Positions 8,321 to 14,909 of a DNA stretch of 44,872 nucleotides are shown piece after piece. The notes below the pieces were generated by a model that saw nothing but the letters and a program-made list of their open reading frames with translations, ran no database searches and was not told the DNA's origin. Numbering within the stretch: position 1 is the first letter of the stretch; each line of letters starts with the position of its first letter. The position numbers and the translations under genes are program-made. Origin of the DNA: an uncultured Collinsella sp. (GTDB lineage Bacteria > Actinomycetota > Coriobacteriia > Coriobacteriales > Coriobacteriaceae); contig URGF01000001.1 in the NCBI GenBank assembly GCA_900547285.1, positions 1-44,872 of the forward strand, read 5' to 3'.

Positions 8321-9568
8321 ATGTCAGAACAGCCACTCATTAGCGGAAGAGGCACGTGTTGGAAAGACAAGAGATCACCTAACACCTATCGCTATTATTT
8401 TTCCCTTGGGGTCAAGGACCCTAAGACAGGGCGTTACAAACGATCCCCAACTTATACGGTTCGTTGCAAGACTAAAACAGAAGCTAAGGCTGCAATGCAG
8501 GCCAAGCTGGCTGAAATCAACTCCTCTGGCACGATCACTAAAACTAAAAAGCCCACTTTGCTTGCGTCCTACTGCTGGGCCTTTCATGAAAATAGGGACA
8601 CCGAGCTTGCGCCAACGAGCTATGAAAGAGAAGCGTACGATTGCAGGCATATCGAAGACCTATTCGGTGCGTTTCAGACAATTGAGGGGCTAACTCCCGA
8701 TCTAATCGAAGAAACATATGCCGAAGCTCGTCGTACGGGAAAATACAAACCATCAGAGCTTGTACGAATCAATGCGAAACTGCGTCAGATTCTGTCGAAT
8801 GCAGTCGCAAAGAGAATAATTGACCGAAACCCCTGCGCTACCGTTCATGTTCGCAGACCACGCAACAAAAGAGAATCACTTACAATCGACCAAGTAGCTA
8901 CCCTATGCACACATCTTCAACACATTGAGCTCACCGCCGAAGCTGTTGGTACGCTAGTACTAGTGTATACGGGTATGCGAAAAGGCGAGATGCTGGGCCT
9001 CGAATGGCGCGATTGGGACCCTGCCAATAAAACCTTGAAAATTGACAGGCAGTACACCAACGATCATGAACTGAGGGCACCCAAGTCACAAGAAAGCCAA
9101 CGCAAAATCCCCGTTGGAGAAACCTTGGCCGAACGTCTTCAATCATGGTCAGCCATACAAAAAGAGCTCCTGGCCTCTCTGGGGCTGTCCCAGACTGGCA
9201 GCACTCCCATCATTAGCGATATTGCTGTCGAGCAAGGGGTCCCTACTGTCTGTCACATGAAAAACTACATCTTCAACCATTGGTTTCGCGATTTCGCAGT
9301 TAGCTGCAATCTTGGAATCTATGAGCTGAACAATTCGACTGGCGGAAAACTATATAAGGGCATCTGCCCGCATCAGCTCAGGCATTGTGTAAGCACTTTT
9401 ATGCTGGCGAACGGATCGGACGTTAGAAGCGTGCAAGGTATTCTTGGCCACGCGGACCCCAATATCACGCTCAAAACGTATACAAGCCTCGTTCAACAAT
9501 CAGAAATAAAAGCAGTTAAAGGCTACGAAGACTTCATCAACGCCTATATACAGAGAAGCGAGAAATAG
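8321..9568 (+). CDS. int: Tyrosine recombinase/integrase
   Basis: A 415-residue site-specific integrase of the Tn916/ICE and phage type. The N-terminal 65 residues resemble an arm-binding domain (aromatic, basic strand-rich), a SAM-like core-binding domain spans about 70-180, and the catalytic domain holds R220 (TGMRKGE), H351-x-x-R354 (HQLRH), H377 (LGHAD) and nucleophile Y387 (KTYTSL). All five catalytic positions are intact, so the enzyme should be active. It lies next to attL and would excise or insert the element at the tRNA-Arg 3' end. The start at 8321 has CGGAG 7 bp upstream. Confidence 0.95.
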   Translation: MSEQPLISGRGTCWKDKRSPNTYRYYFSLGVKDPKTGRYKRSPTYTVRCKTKTEAKAAMQAKLAEINSSGTITKTKKPTLLASYCWAFHENRDTELAPTSYEREAYDCRHIEDLFGAFQTIEGLTPDLIEETYAEARRTGKYKPSELVRINAKLRQILSNAVAKRIIDRNPCATVHVRRPRNKRESLTIDQVATLCTHLQHIELTAEAVGTLVLVYTGMRKGEMLGLEWRDWDPANKTLKIDRQYTNDHELRAPKSQESQRKIPVGETLAERLQSWSAIQKELLASLGLSQTGSTPIISDIAVEQGVPTVCHMKNYIFNHWFRDFAVSCNLGIYELNNSTGGKLYKGICPHQLRHCVSTFMLANGSDVRSVQGILGHADPNITLKTYTSLVQQSEIKAVKGYEDFINAYIQRSEK

Positions 9569-9602
9569 CATGTTTTTCATTCATCGTATTTTTCATAATA
9601 TT

Positions 9603-9764
9603 ACGGTACTATAATACCGTTTCCGCAGGTAGATGCTTTATTTGATTGACATCTAATGAGTTTTAATACATGCTAAAGCTGTCAGATGACTACGCATGTA
9701 GTCATAGAAACCGGCCCCCCAAGTGCTTATGAACCTGGTACGTCTTACAAGCACAGGGAGGGCC
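9603..9764 (+). other. Three stem-loops upstream of the excisionase-like gene
   Basis: This intergenic stretch (9569-9786) has no gene but three inverted repeats: ACGGTA/TACCGT (9603-9620) just after the integrase stop; ATGACTAC/GTAGTCAT with a 4-nt loop (9686-9705); and an interrupted long stem pairing GGCCC..GTGCTT (from about 9713) with AAGCAC..GGGCC (to about 9764). The last would lie in the 5' leader of the excisionase-like gene and could control it; no poly-T tract follows, so it is not an ordinary terminator. Confidence 0.5.
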
Positions 9765-9786
9765 CTCATTGAAAGGATAGCTCATC

Positions 9787-10032
9787 ATGGCTACTCCAAA
9801 GATTAGCACCCAGGCGTCCACACCGACTTTCCCTACTGGTGCCGCTCAGTGCGATCGGTTGCTCCGCGTTAACGATATCCGCGAAATCACTGGCTGGAGC
9901 GAGAACACTGCACGCAAATTCATGCGCGAGTCCGGCAAGCTCATCCAGGTCCATCGCTCTAATTACATGTTTGAAAGCTCATTCTACGAACTTTTCAAAC
10001 AGCTTGAAGGTCGTACCGCCCACCTTGACTAG
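9787..10032 (+). CDS. Excisionase-like small DNA-binding protein
   Basis: An 81-residue protein. After a Ser/Thr-rich leader of about 20 residues comes a helix-turn-helix pattern of the MerR/excisionase kind (LLRVNDIREITGWSENTARK, about 25-44) with a following basic/aromatic wing. Its position one gene after a tyrosine integrase, its size and its fold pattern fit a recombination directionality factor, which would favour excision. AAAGGA lies 9-14 bp upstream of the ATG. It could instead be a small transcription regulator. The next gene begins 9 bp after its stop, so they are probably co-transcribed. Confidence 0.65.
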   Translation: MATPKISTQASTPTFPTGAAQCDRLLRVNDIREITGWSENTARKFMRESGKLIQVHRSNYMFESSFYELFKQLEGRTAHLD

Positions 10033-10041
10033 GCGGTAAAC

Positions 10042-10428
10042 ATGAGCGAGCTACCGTCAATTTCTGACAAATATCGCGATGATGTTAATGAGCAACGAGA
10101 GATTAGAAGGAAAATGGATAACGCGAATTTTATTTCGGTGCCCGACTGGGCGTGTTGTGCCACCACTGTCGCTGCCGAGCGCCTCATCCTCGGCCTAGTA
10201 TGGAAGCTTGGAAATCCTTCCAAAAACAAACGAGCCATGGGCTTTTACGCAAAAAGCAAATGGATTGAGGAGCGCTACCACCTAAGTAAGAACACGATCT
10301 CCCGGGCCTATACCTCTTTGACGGATAAGGGGTTTATTCAAAAAGCGGGCGATGGCAGCTGGATGCTTAATTACGCCGCAGTCTACCCCGCCGCAATCGA
10401 AAACGGCTGGGAGCCCAAGAAATCTTAA
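10042..10428 (+). CDS. Winged-helix protein, possible replication or regulatory factor
   Basis: A 128-residue protein. Residues about 35-115 have the pattern of a winged helix: ERLILGLVWKLG, then a recognition-helix stretch LSKNTISRAYTSLTDKGFI, then a GDGSWML wing. Similar N-terminal modules occur in plasmid initiators and in GntR-like regulators; no replication domain or oligomerisation domain is visible, so the exact role is not known. It follows the excisionase-like gene by 9 bp and has only a weak GGCGGT as ribosome binding site, which suggests coupling to it. It may act on element copy maintenance or excision control (inference). Confidence 0.6.
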   Translation: MSELPSISDKYRDDVNEQREIRRKMDNANFISVPDWACCATTVAAERLILGLVWKLGNPSKNKRAMGFYAKSKWIEERYHLSKNTISRAYTSLTDKGFIQKAGDGSWMLNYAAVYPAAIENGWEPKKS

Positions 10429-10888
10429 GTCCATAGCCCGACTATCGAGGTCGTGAAGGTCGGTAATCGCCGGGCGTCTATAAGAGCATGCCGCGGATGT
10501 AAAATGAAACACGGTCGAATCGAAACAGTTCCCGGACAATTGGCGTCCGGCCAGACACTTCGATTCGACCCTTTTTCATGCCCGCATCTAAAACAATCCT
10601 ATAATCATTCTCGACATCTTTAACGCCATCACTCCCCCGCCACCAACACGTCGTTGGTGCCATTTTCAACGAATCGATATGGCCGTCCATTCATGGTCTT
10701 TAAGGCACGTGATATCATGAAAACGTGCGGTATTTCTCCAATCGAAAACCTGCGTGAACGCATGACTTGAGACGCCTTTTTAGAACTCACCGATCGCAGG
10801 ACGACTACAAATCAACAGCGGCCGCGTATTTGTTCCCAGCCGTACGGCGTGGCGGAGCCATGCCCATTGTTGATTGGAATGTCGCACG
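10429..10888. other. Non-coding 460-bp spacer
   Basis: No supported gene. It holds the long hairpin at 10513-10576, a smaller hairpin CACCAAC/GTTGGTG (10641-10659), and an inverted repeat GCACGT/ACGTGC (10705-10728). A 17-codon frame starting at ATG 10717 is open to the TGA at 10768-10770, but nothing else supports it. Confidence 0.5.
10513..10576 (+). terminator. Long nested hairpin with poly-T
   Basis: Outer arms GGTCGAATCGAA (10513-10524) and TTCGATTCGACC (10559-10570) pair perfectly over 12 bp; an inner hairpin CCGGAC/GTCCGG sits in between. CTTTTT follows. The pairing continues imperfectly outward (ATGAAA at 10504 with TTTCAT at 10574), which is more than a terminator needs. It may terminate the xis/winged-helix transcript, and may have a second role. 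Confidence 0.6.
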
Positions 10889-11464
10889 ATGACAGACGAG
10901 AGAAAAATCAGGGAGATCTACGGTTACGGCATGAAGTCCGTCCTCGATGAGGCCGCCGAGCGAATCGAGGCGAGGTGGCGGGAGAAGCTGCTGCGCGAGA
11001 CCGCCGACCGCAGGACCGAGAACGCGCTGCTCATGGCCCAGGTGGATGAATTCAGCCGCATGCTCGCCGAGGCGACGGATCGGAATGAAAAGATTGAGGC
11101 CGACTGCAATGAGCGGATTGCCTTTATAGAGGAGAAGTTCGAACTCGATACCGCGAACCTCGAACTCGAGAACAACGAGCTCCACGCCGCGAGCGTCAGA
11201 TATCTCGCTGATGCCCGGGAGCTCGACAGACAGGTCGTCCAACTCCATGCCGAGGCCGTGACCATGGTCGATGAGATCGAGCGCCTGCGCGGCGAGCGTA
11301 ACGCCGCATTGAAAACCCAGTCCGAGCTGAACGACGCACTCCTGGCCCAGCGCGACCTGATGGCCGAGGTCGCCGCCCTCAAGGACCGCCTTGCCGCCTC
11401 CGAGCAGCGTGCGGCCGTGGCCGAGGCCAAGGTCGAGGTCATGACCCAGATGAAGGACGAGTAG
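10889..11464 (+). CDS. Coiled-coil protein of unknown function
   Basis: A 191-residue, highly charged protein with almost continuous heptad-type helix from about residue 15 to the end, rich in Glu, Ala, Leu and Arg; no membrane segment, signal peptide or enzymatic motif. Leu/Ile/Val recur at 3-4 spacing (for example VAALKDRLAASEQRAAVAEA). Such proteins in mobile elements are often phage-scaffold-like, SMC-like or structural; no family can be named. It starts at ATG 10889 (an upstream TTG at 10874 is also in frame) without a strong ribosome binding site. It converges on the phosphoesterase operon, sharing the terminator hairpin at 11496-11532. Confidence 0.75.
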   Translation: MTDERKIREIYGYGMKSVLDEAAERIEARWREKLLRETADRRTENALLMAQVDEFSRMLAEATDRNEKIEADCNERIAFIEEKFELDTANLELENNELHAASVRYLADARELDRQVVQLHAEAVTMVDEIERLRGERNAALKTQSELNDALLAQRDLMAEVAALKDRLAASEQRAAVAEAKVEVMTQMKDE

Positions 11465-11495
11465 CCCCGCGCTTCTCCTGTCAGGCTGCTGATTT

Positions 11496-11532
11496 CTAGG
11501 AATCTTCTAGAGCGCTTCCAGAAGGTTCCTAG
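11496..11532. terminator. Shared hairpin between coiled-coil gene and phosphoesterase operon
   Basis: Arms CTAGGAA-t-CTTCT and AGAAG-g-TTCCTAG pair with one mismatch. The hairpin includes the last codons and the TAG of the minus-strand phosphoesterase gene (stop at 11507-11509). There is no long T tract; it is a plausible weak bidirectional terminator or 3' stabiliser. Confidence 0.5.
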
Positions 11533-12244
11533 AACCGGGCGTAGCATCTTCGATCGGCACGATGTCTTGGTAGATCAAGCGATGCCCGGCGTCGAGCCAT
11601 TCGTCACCGTGGTAATGTCCGAAGAACCAGGCGCAGTAATCGAGCCGTCCGTCGAGCTCGCCCAGGAAGGTTTGCAGCGGATCCCCGCGGTACTCACGTC
11701 CGCGTTCGCGGCACAGCCCCTCAGCAAGGGCGGCAGGAGCCTCGTGAGTCACAACGTGGTCGACTTTCCAGCCCACGCGGTCGAGCGAGGCGCGGCAGTG
11801 CTCCATCTCTTCCTCGCTCGGCATCTCCTCGGGCCACCAGCTCCTCCCCTCCCTGCGATACTGCCTGTCGTTGCTCGCGGCGCCGCCCATGGCAAGGACC
11901 GTGGTTCCCGCGATGTCGAACACCTCTCCGCGCATCAGGTGCAGCACGTGCGGTCGCACCTCATGGACGAGCCCGCCGTTCCACTCCCGTACCGGCAGAT
12001 TAGCCAGGGCGTGGTGGTTCTCATGGTTGCCGTCTACGAAACACGTGGTCCAGGGCTTCGACTCGAACCAGTCGAGCCAATACCTCTCAGCATTCGAGCC
12101 GTCCCAGACAAAGCCGAAGTCGCCCGCCACGATCACCGCGTCATCGCGCGTCAGCGTGCGCCCCGGCGGCCAAGATTTGAAGGTGAATCTGCTGGCCCCA
12201 TACTCGGCCCTGCCGTGGACATCGCCTGTCACATAGACCGTCAT
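11507..12244 (-). CDS. Calcineurin-like metallophosphoesterase, third gene of tandem set
   Basis: A 245-residue cytosolic phosphoesterase. All metal-binding motifs are present in order: GDVHG, AGDFGF, DGNHEN, THEAP and GHYH. Substrate unknown; members of this superfamily cleave phosphomonoesters, phosphodiesters, cyclic nucleotides or dinucleotide polyphosphates. It is clearly paralogous to the gene upstream (same MTVYVTGD start, same WW-P-E and GWKVD segments). The ATG at 12244 overlaps the TGA of that gene as TGATG, so translation is coupled; a frame extension upstream of it is only the end of the neighbour. Last in the three-gene operon. Confidence 0.9.
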   Translation of the reverse strand: MTVYVTGDVHGRAEYGASRFTFKSWPPGRTLTRDDAVIVAGDFGFVWDGSNAERYWLDWFESKPWTTCFVDGNHENHHALANLPVREWNGGLVHEVRPHVLHLMRGEVFDIAGTTVLAMGGAASNDRQYRREGRSWWPEEMPSEEEMEHCRASLDRVGWKVDHVVTHEAPAALAEGLCRERGREYRGDPLQTFLGELDGRLDYCAWFFGHYHGDEWLDAGHRLIYQDIVPIEDATPGSRNLLEAL

Positions 12245-12969
12245 CAGTACGCGCCCCACGGCAGGAGTTTGTCCCCGAGCCTCACGATCCGGTCATACAG
12301 CACCGTGTGCCGTTCGTCCGGATTGCCGTCTCGGTGAAAATGTCCGTAATACCAGCGCTTGTAGTCCAGGCGGTCCTCGAGCTCGTCGAGGAATCCGGTC
12401 AGCCGGTCCACATCAGGGCGTTCCCAGCCTGGGTCCGGGTAGAGCGTCGGCGAGATCATGCGCGTGGCGCAGGTATGGGTGATGACGCAGTCGACCTTCC
12501 AGCCGACCTCGTCGAGCCTTGCCCGCGCGGTATCGAAATCGCGCTTGTCCGGGAGCTCCTGAGGCCACCAGCTGGAATACGGCACGCGGTATTCCCTGTC
12601 CACGCTCGTGGCACCGCCCATGGTGAAGATTGTCGAACCGTCGAGCTCAAAGACCTCGCCGCGCGTCAGGCGCCGAATAGACGAAGTATCCGACAGGCGT
12701 TGCGTCAGCCCGCCGTGCCACGGCTCCATGGGACGCTCCTCCCAGTGGTCGAAGCGCTCGTGGTTGCCATCCACGAAGAGAACCGTGTAGGGGCGCGACT
12801 CGAGCCAAGCGATGTCAGCGCATTCCTCGGCAGAAAAGCCCCACGGAAAGCCAAAGTCACCGGCAACGATGAGATAGTCGTCGCTGGTAAGACTGTCGCC
12901 AAGCTCCCAGTCGCGGAGCTTTTGCATGTCGAGCCCACCGTGGATGTCGCCCGTCACATAGACCGTCAT
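12244..12969 (-). CDS. Calcineurin-like metallophosphoesterase, second gene of tandem set
   Basis: A 241-residue phosphoesterase with intact motifs GDIHGG, AGDFGF, DGNHER, THTCAT and GHFH, hence probably active with two metal ions. The ATG at 12969 overlaps the stop of the first gene as TGATG. It resembles the third gene far more than the first, pointing to a local duplication. A longer open frame to 13224 exists but reads through the first gene out of phase and is rejected as the start. Substrate unknown. Confidence 0.9.
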   Translation of the reverse strand: MTVYVTGDIHGGLDMQKLRDWELGDSLTSDDYLIVAGDFGFPWGFSAEECADIAWLESRPYTVLFVDGNHERFDHWEERPMEPWHGGLTQRLSDTSSIRRLTRGEVFELDGSTIFTMGGATSVDREYRVPYSSWWPQELPDKRDFDTARARLDEVGWKVDCVITHTCATRMISPTLYPDPGWERPDVDRLTGFLDELEDRLDYKRWYYGHFHRDGNPDERHTVLYDRIVRLGDKLLPWGAY

Positions 12970-13604
12970 CGGATCGCCTCTTCCCTCTTGTACGCCGCCA
13001 GCTCGCGCTCGACCTGCCTGTCGCCGGTCTCGTTGACCCACCAGGGCCATTTCACCCGGCCGCACGGCTCGTCGACTCCGGCGAACCATTCCCTCAGCTC
13101 GTCGAGGCTCACCGGGGAGTGCCCGTTGGCATCGCAACCGACGTCGTAGCGCAGAAGGCCCTGTTTGCGGTTGAACTCGTTGTACGCGCCGCCGCTGCTG
13201 TGGATGTGCCCGTGGAGGTGCCACGATCCATGGCTCATGCCCTGCCAGTCGGCCATGGGGTAATGGCTCAGGACGATCTTCTGCCCGTCGATCTTGAGCA
13301 CGCAGATCGGCGGCTCCACGGTGAAGGCGCCCGCGACCGCCGGCTGGGTCCAGTCCTTGTCATGGTTTCCCGCGACGAGGTGGATGCGCCTGCAGACGAT
13401 CCGCTTGCGCAGCCCGTAGGCGTCCTGGGCGGTCATCTTGAATGAGAAATCCCCCAGGATGTAGAGCTCGTCGTCCACGGCAACCTTGCCGTTGATGTTG
13501 TCGACGATGGCGTCGTTCATCTGCCAAATCGTCTCCCACGGGCGGTCGGTGAACTTCAGCACGTTCTCATGCCCGAAGTGGGTGTCGCTGGTAAACCAGA
13601 TCAT
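12966..13604 (-). CDS. Calcineurin-like metallophosphoesterase, first gene of tandem set
   Basis: A 212-residue phosphoesterase with motifs SDTHFGH, LGDFSF, AGNHD, SHYP and HGHIH. It belongs to a different branch from the two following genes: it has the FTSDTHFGHENVL start common in phage and YfcE-like predicted phosphohydrolases. AGGAG lies 9 bp upstream of the ATG at 13604. The stop overlaps the next start. The operon is preceded by a possible leader peptide and terminator hairpin (13622-13691), suggesting attenuation control. Confidence 0.9.
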   Translation of the reverse strand: MIWFTSDTHFGHENVLKFTDRPWETIWQMNDAIVDNINGKVAVDDELYILGDFSFKMTAQDAYGLRKRIVCRRIHLVAGNHDKDWTQPAVAGAFTVEPPICVLKIDGQKIVLSHYPMADWQGMSHGSWHLHGHIHSSGGAYNEFNRKQGLLRYDVGCDANGHSPVSLDELREWFAGVDEPCGRVKWPWWVNETGDRQVERELAAYKREEAIR

Positions 13605-13621
13605 ATTTATTGTCTCCTTCT

Positions 13622-13671
13622 GTCGCTAAAAAACGTTCTCCTTCGAGGTCAGGAGACGTTTTATGAGCGAC
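13622..13671 (-). promoter_or_regulatory. Attenuator-like hairpin before the phosphoesterase operon
   Basis: Read on the minus strand, arms run from GTCGCT and GCTC-side sequence into AAAACGT-CTCCT paired with AGGAG-A-ACGTTTT, followed at once by TTTTTT and then GCGAC, which pairs with the opposite end. This is a terminator-type stem of about 12 bp with a T tract, located between the predicted leader peptide start and the Shine-Dalgarno of the first phosphoesterase gene. A second hairpin CATGAGG/CCTCATG (13671-13692) lies just upstream. Confidence 0.55.
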
Positions 13672-13691
13672 ATGAGGTGCATATCCCTCAT
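13626..13691 (-). CDS. Possible 21-residue leader peptide of phosphoesterase operon
   Basis: An ATG at 13691 with GGAG 8 bp upstream opens a frame MRDMHLMSLIKRLLTSKENV-F ending at TAG (13626-13628), inside the T tract of the attenuator-like terminator. A ribosome on this frame would cover the terminator arms. Short frames arise by chance, so the support is the ribosome binding site plus the overlap with the hairpin. Confidence 0.35.
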   Translation of the reverse strand: MRDMHLMSLIKRLLTSKENVF

Positions 13692-13805
13692 GTTTCAAGC
13701 TCCAATCTGCCGGATTTGCCCAACTAAAAGTTTACGCCCACGCGCGAACAGGATTTGATTTTTGAAATATGGACGAATTCCTCGTCAGGAGGGTAAAATG
13801 ATGCC

Positions 13806-13892
13806 GACGGCAGCCCAAGTTGTGGTGAGCTGGGCAGAGCCGTTGCTTAGTAGAGTTAGGTCATCGTCTTAGCGACGGTGGCCTTTCTTTTT
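13806..13892 (+). ncRNA. Candidate antisense RNA to the small-toxin transcript
   Basis: A possible promoter TGGACG (13776-13781) with TAAAAT (13794-13799) would start transcription near 13806. A stem CCGTTGCT (13840-13847) with AGCGACGG (13871-13878), one G-U pair, followed closely by TTTCTTTTT (13884-13892) could terminate it. The RNA of about 85 nt would be complementary to the 3' end and stop-codon region of the minus-strand toxin mRNA. Every element is a weak match on its own. Confidence 0.35.
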
Positions 13893-13994
13893 GGGCTTCG
13901 AACCCTGCTTGAGTGCCTTGGAAAGGCCGACAAGGGCCGTGAGGAGCGAGACCATAGCGGTCAGGAGCTTCACGAGCTCGGTGAAATCGGTCAT
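13869..13994 (-). CDS. Candidate type I toxin: 41-residue hydrophobic peptide with basic tail
   Basis: The peptide has a polar start (MTDFTELVK), a single hydrophobic helix at about 9-28 (LLTAMVSLLTALVGLSKAL) and a strongly basic end (KPKKKGHRR). This is the layout of Fst/holin-like type I toxins, which insert in the membrane. Ribosome binding is excellent: GGGAGGTGAT with 6 nt to ATG 13994; a second ATG 6 bp upstream overlaps that site and is unlikely. The binding site can be hidden in a hairpin ATGGG/CCCAT. The gene is flanked by long inverted repeats that would pair the mRNA ends, and lies in the same strand order upstream of the phosphoesterase operon. It could also be a small holin-like or signalling peptide. 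Confidence 0.6.
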   Translation of the reverse strand: MTDFTELVKLLTAMVSLLTALVGLSKALKQGSKPKKKGHRR

Positions 13995-14056
13995 GGGCAT
14001 CACCTCCCATCAAATGGAGGGCTCTGCCCGGCACGAGGGCTGCCGACAGCAAGGAT

Positions 14057-14065
14057 GATTCTATC
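14057..14065 (-). promoter_or_regulatory. Extended -10 promoter of the small toxin gene
   Basis: On the minus strand TGATAGAAT matches an extended -10 (TG-n-TATAAT with one change). Transcription would start about 14050, exactly at the first base of the flanking repeat. No good -35 is visible, as is common with extended -10 promoters. Confidence 0.45.
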
Positions 14066-14112
14066 AGAGCGGCTGACTCCCGCCCGATATTACCATCCCA
14101 CCGCGCCTATGC

Positions 14113-14142
14113 AAAAAAGAGGGCCGCCAAACAGCGACCCTC
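14113..14142 (-). terminator. Rho-independent terminator, minus strand
   Basis: Minus strand: GAGGGTCGC / GCGGCCCTC stem (one mismatch), 6-nt loop, then TTTTTT. It would stop minus-strand transcripts coming from the relaxase side before they enter the toxin gene. Confidence 0.8.
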
Positions 14143-14238
14143 CAGCGAAAGTGCATGTTATTTAGGACAGTCAAATTCTTTGAAAAACAAATGGCTGCTG
14201 TAGAATTACAAATAAGAGTCACCCGGAAGGAGCGATCG

Positions 14239-14685
14239 ATGAAAAGCAAACGATTTGTCCTGAATGCACTTCTGGTAGTAGCAATATTGACGCTCTTGGT
14301 CTTCTCCTACTCATACGTGAATCAGCCAAGATTTGGATATGCTTTATACGCTGTTTTTTCCGGCGAAACAACTTACAACACTTACAACACTATAGGCTTC
14401 ATTGACGCACTCTTTTTCTATGTAGTCGGCCCCGTATCAAGCGAGCTGATCGCTTTTGTTGTCAGCTACAACCTGAATCAACAAAGCCAAACTCACTCAG
14501 CGACTTCGGCCAAACAAGGAATCAATCTCTTCGTAATAATGATAATTCTGCAAATTGCGACTGTGTTGATTATCGCCCTGACCGCAACAAACGTTTTGAA
14601 GTATGAGTACGGACTCGTCGCAAGCTGCCTCATGGCAATTGCCGCGGGTATAGCGGTTTCGTATACGACACCGGCAAAGAAGTAG
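14239..14685 (+). CDS. Small integral membrane protein, unknown
   Basis: A 148-residue protein with four predicted membrane helices: about 8-27 (ALLVVAILTLLVFSYSYV), 50-75, 95-117 (LFVIMIILQIATVLIIAL) and 125-145. Basic N-terminus and C-terminus (TPAKK). AAGGAG lies 6 bp before ATG 14239; a longer open frame to 14155 has no such site. Codon use and base composition are more AT-rich than the neighbours, indicating a separate origin. No family recognised; its position opposite the mobilization genes does not reveal a role. Confidence 0.75.
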   Translation: MKSKRFVLNALLVVAILTLLVFSYSYVNQPRFGYALYAVFSGETTYNTYNTIGFIDALFFYVVGPVSSELIAFVVSYNLNQQSQTHSATSAKQGINLFVIMIILQIATVLIIALTATNVLKYEYGLVASCLMAIAAGIAVSYTTPAKK

Positions 14686-14775
14686 CTCAACTAACAGGGC
14701 CTATTTGGAATCCGAATCGTCCATGGAGCCGTCGATGCCGGTTTTGGTGTCGTCCGTATTGGAATCGTCATCCTT

Positions 14776-14812
14776 GGGGCTTATAGGACACACATTATGT
14801 CCTATAAGCCCC
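14776..14812. repeat. Perfect 15-bp inverted repeat after the relaxase gene
   Basis: GGGGCTTATAGGACA (14776-14790), a 7-nt spacer and its exact complement (14798-14812). It has no T tract on either side, so it is a weak candidate for a terminator; it may be a protein or replication site. Confidence 0.7.
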
Positions 14813-14909
14813 GATCAATTCATACTCCTCATCCTCGCCGAATTGCGAGTATGGCAGAATCGGCACTGGATGGCAGTGCGCTAGGGCACCGACGATAGGC
14901 TTTCCAAAA

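Larger units (their letters stand above)
13803..14050. repeat. Inverted repeats flanking the small toxin gene
   Basis: Left: GCCGACGGCAGCCC (13803-13816) and GGGCAGAGCC (13832-13841). Right: GGCTCTGCCC (14020-14029) and GGGCTGCCGACAGC (14037-14050). The right block is the reverse complement of the left block in the same order, 2 mismatches in the first module, none in the second, with different spacing between modules. In an mRNA spanning the region the 5' leader would pair with the 3' end. Confidence 0.75.

Noticed and set aside
10717..10770. 17-codon frame with ATG within an inverted repeat
   Set aside because: Only a weak AAGG upstream; too short to support without transcription or conservation evidence.
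11567..13149. Plus-strand frames opposite the phosphoesterase genes
   Set aside because: They are shadows of three genes with intact metal-binding motifs and coupled starts.
14702..14800. Acidic Asp/Ser-rich tail on the minus strand ending at TAG near 14701-14703
   Set aside because: It looks like a protein C-terminus (KDDDSNTDD type) but the frame is closed by a stop about 40 codons upstream and has no ribosome binding site; at most a remnant.
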